The notes below the pieces were generated by a model. The model was not told where the DNA came from and searched no databases. It saw only the letters and a list, made by a program, of their open reading frames with translations. A DNA stretch of 64,000 nt, taken from Hyphomonas sp. (GTDB taxonomy: Bacteria > Pseudomonadota > Alphaproteobacteria > Caulobacterales > Hyphomonadaceae). Every line of letters starts with the position of its first letter. Positions within the stretch are counted from its first letter, which is position 1. The stretch covers positions 496,847 through 560,846 of the forward strand of contig NZ_JAGYJH010000006.1 of the NCBI RefSeq assembly GCF_018402285.1, in the 5' to 3' direction. Of this stretch, positions 60,206-64,000 are shown one piece after another. The position numbers were made by a program, and so were the translations under genes.

Positions 60206-60362
60206 GATGGTACTCCCTGTCTTTATGGATAGGCGCGCTCAAATGGCGTCTGGCCTCAGGCTTACGCGCGCGTAAGGACCATGGGAAGCCGTGACGCCGG
60301 GGCAGTGCGGGGCGTCTTGGCGCAGGGGAAACAAAAGGAGCGCGGGCCAGACGGCCCCGGTT

Positions 60363-61517
60363 TCAGACCGGGCGTTTCTCGTCGCCTTCGCCGCCCCAGA
60401 AACGCTTGATCTTGCCCAGGAAGCCTTCGCTTTCCGGGTGGCAGTCGGCGCCGGAGCAGTCACAGAACTGGCGCAGCAGTTCCTTCTGCCGGGGGGTGAG
60501 GTTCTGCGGGGTTTCCACGAACATCTCGACATAGAGGTCGCCGGTCTGCCCGTTCGCGCGCACGCTCGGCATGCCCTTGCTGCGCAGGCGCAGCTTGCGG
60601 CCGGTCTGGGCGCCTTCAGGGATCGCCACGCGCGCGCGGCCCCCATCAATGGTCGGGATTTCGATTTCCCCGCCCAGTGCCGCCGTCGCCATCGGCACTG
60701 GCGCGCGGCAATAGAGGTTGGGCCCGTCACGTTCGAAGATGTCATGCTCGACCACTTCGACGAAGATATAGAGGTCGCCCTTCGGCCCGCCCGCGCTGCC
60801 CGGTTCGCCCTCGCCAGACAGCCGGATACGCATCCCGCTCTCGACCCCGGCTGGGATCTTCACCTGCAGCTTGCGTTCTTCCTTGACCTGGCCATGCCCG
60901 CCGCAGGTCTTGCACGGTTTGCGGATGATCTGGCCGCGGCCCTGACAGATATGGCAGGTGCGCTCCATGGTGAAGAAGCCCTGCTGGGCGCGCACGCGGC
61001 CATGCCCGCCGCAGGTCTCGCAGGTTTCCGGCTTCGTGCCCGGCGCCGCGCCGCTGCCTTCGCAGGGGCGGCAGGCCACGGCCTGGGGCACATGGATGGT
61101 CTCATCCTTGCCGTAGAAGGCTTCTTCCAGAGTGATTTCGAGGTCATAGCGCAGGTCAGCCCCGCGCTGCGGTCCGCTGCGCCGGCGGCCTCCGGCAAAG
61201 CCGCCCGCGCCGAATACCTGGCTGAACAGGTCCTGGAAAATGTCTTCCGGATTGCCGCCCGCGCCAAACGGGCTGCCACCGGCGCCGCCATTCTCGAAGG
61301 CGCCATGGCCATAACGGTCATAGGCGGCGCGTTTCTGCGGATCGGAGAGGACGGCGTAAGCTTCGCCCACTTCCTTGAACTTCTCTTCGGCGGAGACATC
61401 CCCGGCATTCTGGTCAGGGTGATATTTCATGGCGAGTTTGCGATAGGCCGATTTCAGAGCCTTTTCGTCAACGCCGCGCTCGACCCCGAGCACTTCATAA
61501 TAGTCGCGCTTGCTCAT
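60363..61517 (-). CDS. dnaJ: Chaperone protein DnaJ
   Basis: Hsp40 co-chaperone of DnaK. The 384-aa protein has the J domain with HPD (residues 33-35), a Gly/Phe-rich linker (70-115), four CxxCxGxG zinc repeats at 149-156, 166-173, 188-195 and 202-209, and the C-terminal substrate-binding domain. The C-terminal tail has an extra cysteine group, [15 protein letters not shown], before a basic/aromatic end. No dnaK or grpE is in the window. Confidence 0.96.
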   Translation of the reverse strand: MSKRDYYEVLGVERGVDEKALKSAYRKLAMKYHPDQNAGDVSAEEKFKEVGEAYAVLSDPQKRAAYDRYGHGAFENGGAGGSPFGAGGNPEDIFQDLFSQVFGAGGFAGGRRRSGPQRGADLRYDLEITLEEAFYGKDETIHVPQAVACRPCEGSGAAPGTKPETCETCGGHGRVRAQQGFFTMERTCHICQGRGQIIRKPCKTCGGHGQVKEERKLQVKIPAGVESGMRIRLSGEGEPGSAGGPKGDLYIFVEVVEHDIFERDGPNLYCRAPVPMATAALGGEIEIPTIDGGRARVAIPEGAQTGRKLRLRSKGMPSVRANGQTGDLYVEMFVETPQNLTPRQKELLRQFCDCSGADCHPESEGFLGKIKRFWGGEGDEKRPV

Positions 61518-61571
61518 GATAGGATGCTGCCTGAACTCAATTTCCGCCCTGTGCGGGACATTTGGGGCGCC

Positions 61572-61596
61572 CTCCGGCCCCCCGCAAGGGCCGGAG
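61572..61596 (-). terminator. Hairpin after the LppC-like gene
   Basis: CTCCGGCCC (61572-61580) pairs perfectly with GGGCCGGAG (61588-61596) across a 7-nt loop, 20 bp downstream of the stop codon of the gene at 61617. No U-tract follows on either strand, so it could be a weak or factor-dependent terminator between it and dnaJ. Confidence 0.4.
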
Positions 61597-61616
61597 TCAG
61601 GTACAGATCAGGCCAG

Positions 61617-62915
61617 TTAGCTACCGCCGGGCGGGAATTGGGTAATACCTTTCTCCACCACGGAGGCCCCCGACCCGCCGATCTGCTTGACCGCAAGCCC
61701 GCGCTGGGCCGTCCCGTCGAGGCGATACCGGAAGAGGCCGTTAACCCCCATGAAGCCGTTGGGATCGGTCACGCCGGAATGCTGGATCGCCCCGGTCGCC
61801 GAGAGGTTCACCGCCATCGCGGCCGCGTCATAGGCGGCGGCTGCCAGGTCGGTGGGCGCGCGGCCATAGATCCGGCGGTAGGTCTCCCTGAAAGTCGCCA
61901 TATTGTCCGGATCGGGGGTCGCAAACAGGCCCCCCTCCAGCGTCGGTTCGCGCCAGATGGAGCTGTCATCCCAAAAGCTCGTGCCCAGCAGACGAACGCG
62001 TTTGAGATCAACGCCATTGTAAGGAAGCAGCGGCGCCACCGAGAGCAGCCTGGTGCCCCGCTCGGGGATCATCACGCCGATCCGCTGGTCGGAGACAGAA
62101 TATTCCGCCTTCACAACGCTGGCGATCTGCCGGGCCTGGTCGCCCGCGCCGCTATCAGCCGGATAGAACGCGCTCGACGCCATGCGCCAGCCATTCCTGG
62201 CCGCTTCGGCCCGCATCGCCGCTTCCACCTGCCGGCCATAGGTGCTGTCGGGGCCGAGATAGACAAAGGTCCGGGTCCCGCGGCTGGCGGCATAGCCCAT
62301 CACGCGGACAACCTCTTCCTCCGGCATGATCGAGGCGAGATAGGCGCCGCCACCGGCTGCATTGGGGTCGTTGGAGAAGGCCACCACAGGGACTGACTTG
62401 CGGTTTCCGGCCTGTTTCACCCCGTTCACATTGGCCGAGAAGAGCGGGCCCAGAATAATGTCGGCCCCTTCCTTTATGGCTTCGTCGGCGCGCGCTTCCG
62501 CCGTCGAGGCGCGTCCGGCCGTATCCATTGGCATCATCAGGAAATCGGTGCCCGCCAGTTCAAACAGCGCCAGCTCGATCCCGGCCAGCATGCTCTCGGC
62601 TTCGGCGCGCACATTGGCGCTCGGATGGGTAAAGGGCAGCAGCACAGCCGCGCGCTTCACATCCTTGCCGCGCATGAATTCCGGCGTCAGGCCCCCGTCA
62701 TCCCGGGCAAAAGGCTCCAGTTCGCCTTCCGTGATCACGTCTCCGGGCGAGGCGCGCAGGGGCTCTCCTGTCACCGGATCGACCCTCGGCTGGCCCGTCC
62801 CGATGGAGACCGGCGGGCGCGCCGGCGCCGAGGCGCAGGCTGTCGCCAGCAGCAGCGACGCCAGCACAAGGCTTGGCGCCTGCAGTTTCCTGAGTAAGGG
62901 TGGCAACAATGTCAT
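61617..62915 (-). CDS. Penicillin-binding protein activator, LppC/LpoA family lipoprotein
   Basis: A 432-aa lipoprotein (lipobox LATAC, Cys27) with a periplasmic-binding-protein fold: VLLPFTHPSANVRAEAESMLAGIELALFE, IILGPLFSANVNG, PVVAFSNDPNAAG. Relatives next to rsmI and yraN in Proteobacteria include LpoA, which activates the transpeptidase PBP1A. An outer-membrane lipoprotein regulating wall synthesis is therefore the likely role. It is divergent from rsmI, 47 bp away if rsmI starts at 62963. Confidence 0.88.
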   Translation of the reverse strand: MTLLPPLLRKLQAPSLVLASLLLATACASAPARPPVSIGTGQPRVDPVTGEPLRASPGDVITEGELEPFARDDGGLTPEFMRGKDVKRAAVLLPFTHPSANVRAEAESMLAGIELALFELAGTDFLMMPMDTAGRASTAEARADEAIKEGADIILGPLFSANVNGVKQAGNRKSVPVVAFSNDPNAAGGGAYLASIMPEEEVVRVMGYAASRGTRTFVYLGPDSTYGRQVEAAMRAEAARNGWRMASSAFYPADSGAGDQARQIASVVKAEYSVSDQRIGVMIPERGTRLLSVAPLLPYNGVDLKRVRLLGTSFWDDSSIWREPTLEGGLFATPDPDNMATFRETYRRIYGRAPTDLAAAAYDAAAMAVNLSATGAIQHSGVTDPNGFMGVNGLFRYRLDGTAQRGLAVKQIGGSGASVVEKGITQFPPGGS

Positions 62916-62962
62916 CTTCCGATCCTTCCGACGCCAGTTCGATTCCAGCCGAGGGCAACTCT

Positions 62963-63838
62963 ATGAGCGCCGCCGGTGCCGGGCAACAGCCCGTTGCCGT
63001 TTCACCGGGCCTCTATGTTGTTTCCACCCCGATCGGCAACCTCCGGGACATCACCCTTCGCGCGCTCGACATCCTGTCCGCCGCGGATGAGGTTCTGGCC
63101 GAAGACACCCGCGTGGCGGCAAAACTAATGTCCGCCTACGGGATTAAAGCCCGTCTCAGCCCCTACCATGACCATAATGGGGCCGAACGGAGACCACAGA
63201 TCCTCTCCCGCCTCGCCGCAGGCGGCCGCATTGCCCTGATTTCCGATGCCGGCACGCCGCTGGTGTCCGATCCTGGCTGGAAGCTGGTGCACGACGCGCT
63301 GGAAGCAGGCCACAAGGTGCATCCCGTGCCGGGCGCCTCGGCGCTTCTGGCGGGGCTCGTCGCCTCCGGCCTGCCCAGTGACCGGTTCCTGTTTGCCGGC
63401 TTTCTGCCGCCCAAACCCGGCGCACGCAAAGCCGCGCTCGAAACATTGAAACACGTTCCTGCCACGCTCGTCTTCTATGAAAGCGGCCCGCGCCTGGCCG
63501 ACAGCCTTGCCGATCTGGCTGCCGTTCTGGGGGGCAGGCGCCCGGCCGCCGTCGCCCGCGAGCTGACCAAGATGTTCGAGGAAACAAGACGCGGCACGCT
63601 GGCGGGCCTTGCCGCGCATTACGAAACCGCCGGCCCGCCCCGCGGCGAAATCGTTCTCCTCGCCGGCCCGCCGGAAGAAAAGTCCGCAACAGCCGAGGAT
63701 CTCGACACGGCCTTGCGCGACGCGCTCCTCACGCTCCCCACAAAAGACGCCGCCGCCAGCGTTGCCGAAGCCCTCGGCCTGCCGCGCCGGGAAGTCTACC
63801 AGCGCGCCCTCCGGCTCAAATCCGGTGATGCCGGCTAA
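62963..63838 (+). CDS. rsmI: 16S rRNA (cytidine(1402)-2'-O)-methyltransferase
   Basis: Methylates the ribose of C1402 in the decoding centre. The 291-aa protein has [57 protein letters not shown] and [10 protein letters not shown], all RsmI signatures. I prefer ATG 62963, with GAGG 8 nt upstream, over ATG 62909 and GTG 62900, which would add 18-21 hydrophilic residues and overlap the divergent lipoprotein gene. Confidence 0.95.
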   Translation: MSAAGAGQQPVAVSPGLYVVSTPIGNLRDITLRALDILSAADEVLAEDTRVAAKLMSAYGIKARLSPYHDHNGAERRPQILSRLAAGGRIALISDAGTPLVSDPGWKLVHDALEAGHKVHPVPGASALLAGLVASGLPSDRFLFAGFLPPKPGARKAALETLKHVPATLVFYESGPRLADSLADLAAVLGGRRPAAVARELTKMFEETRRGTLAGLAAHYETAGPPRGEIVLLAGPPEEKSATAEDLDTALRDALLTLPTKDAAASVAEALGLPRREVYQRALRLKSGDAG

Positions 63839-64000
63839 GCGAGAGATCGCCGGGGCGCGCGGGCGCGCTGCCGCGCGCCGCGCCGCCCTCTGGCTGCGGC
63901 TCAAGGGCTATTCCATCCTCGCCATGGGCGTGAAACTTCCGGTGGGGGAGATTGACCTGATCGCCCGCAAGGGCCGCCTCATTGCCTTTGTCGAGGTGAA
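63828..64000 (+). CDS. YraN family (UPF0102) endonuclease-fold protein, partial
   Basis: The first 57 codons are present before the window ends. The protein starts [20 protein letters not shown] and shows [21 protein letters not shown], the UPF0102 core, which has the E-x-D...E-x-K arrangement of a restriction-endonuclease-like fold. Its ATG overlaps the rsmI 3' end by 11 bp, and rsmI-yraN coupling is a common arrangement. Function is unknown. Confidence 0.9.
   Translation, partial: MPAKREIAGARGRAAARRAALWLRLKGYSILAMGVKLPVGEIDLIARKGRLIAFVEV

Noticed and set aside
60291-62396. 701-codon plus-strand reading frame over dnaJ and the LppC-like gene
   Set aside because: Antisense shadow across two real genes and their intergenic hairpin.
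1-64000. CRISPR array, prophage, insertion sequence or rRNA operon
   Set aside because: No repeat-spacer arrays, transposase, integrase or rRNA sequence found on reading the window.

Overview
The window is a GC-rich stretch of an alphaproteobacterial chromosome, most likely Hyphomonadaceae or a close relative. Evidence: a radA-cvpA-purF block followed by a short-chain dehydrogenase, a class II DAHP synthase, MucR, DUF1491, DUF2336 and PAS_5-type proteins, lipid A genes with a DUF374 acyltransferase, and a tight cluster of GANTC (CcrM-type) sites at one promoter. This assignment is inferred from gene content, not from a marker phylogeny. I see no prophage, insertion sequence, CRISPR array, integrase or rRNA, so the window reads as core chromosome with some lineage-specific genes.

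Layout. 0-7 kb: partial DEAD-box helicase, Fe superoxide dismutase with its terminator, a short squalene/phytoene-synthase-like protein, then a four-gene lipid A/KDO operon on the minus strand (DUF374 acyltransferase, waaA, lpxK, lpxL-type) just downstream of tRNA-Val(CAC). 7-15 kb: a small conserved protein with a long structured leader and tandem dyad sites, gph, glmU-rpiA-gor, a TIR-ParA fusion protein, and class II DAHP synthase. 14.8-18.8 kb: a three-gene envelope operon (NPF-repeat membrane protein, OmpA-like lipoprotein, small lipoprotein). 19-25 kb: MATE exporter, HU, an uncharacterised RNase H-like protein, oxidoreductases, and a decayed small membrane gene. 24-29.5 kb: SDR, purF, a degenerate esterase-like lipoprotein, cvpA, radA. 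29.5-38 kb: a frameshifted secreted protein, a YhiN-type flavoprotein, a redoxin, mlaFE with alr, an MFS carrier, and a DUF2336 protein. 38-46 kb: a ten-gene Mrp-type cation/proton antiporter operon with three large NuoL/M/N-like subunits and no full-length MrpA. 46-54.7 kb: mucR, a PAS protein behind four GANTC sites, sufE, a secreted protein, an orphan histidine kinase, several small secreted or uncharacterised proteins, prfC and a PAN-domain protein. 54.7-64 kb: ABC-F ATPase, thioesterase, pseudouridine synthase, rsmC, thiolase, dnaJ, LppC-type activator, rsmI, and the start of yraN.

The genes fall into functional groups: lipid A and outer-membrane lipid homeostasis (lpx/waaA, mlaFE, LppC), cell-wall precursors (glmU, alr), redox defence (sodB, gor, redoxin, sufE), ribosome and RNA work (prfC, uup, rsmC, rsmI, pseudouridine synthase, helicase) and ion homeostasis (Mrp).

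The most unusual locus is the orphan TIR-ParA fusion at 11965-13272. The next most interesting are the GANTC/inverted-repeat promoter at 46712-46763, the envelope operon containing a protein with an internal signal-peptide-like segment, and the atypical Mrp cluster.
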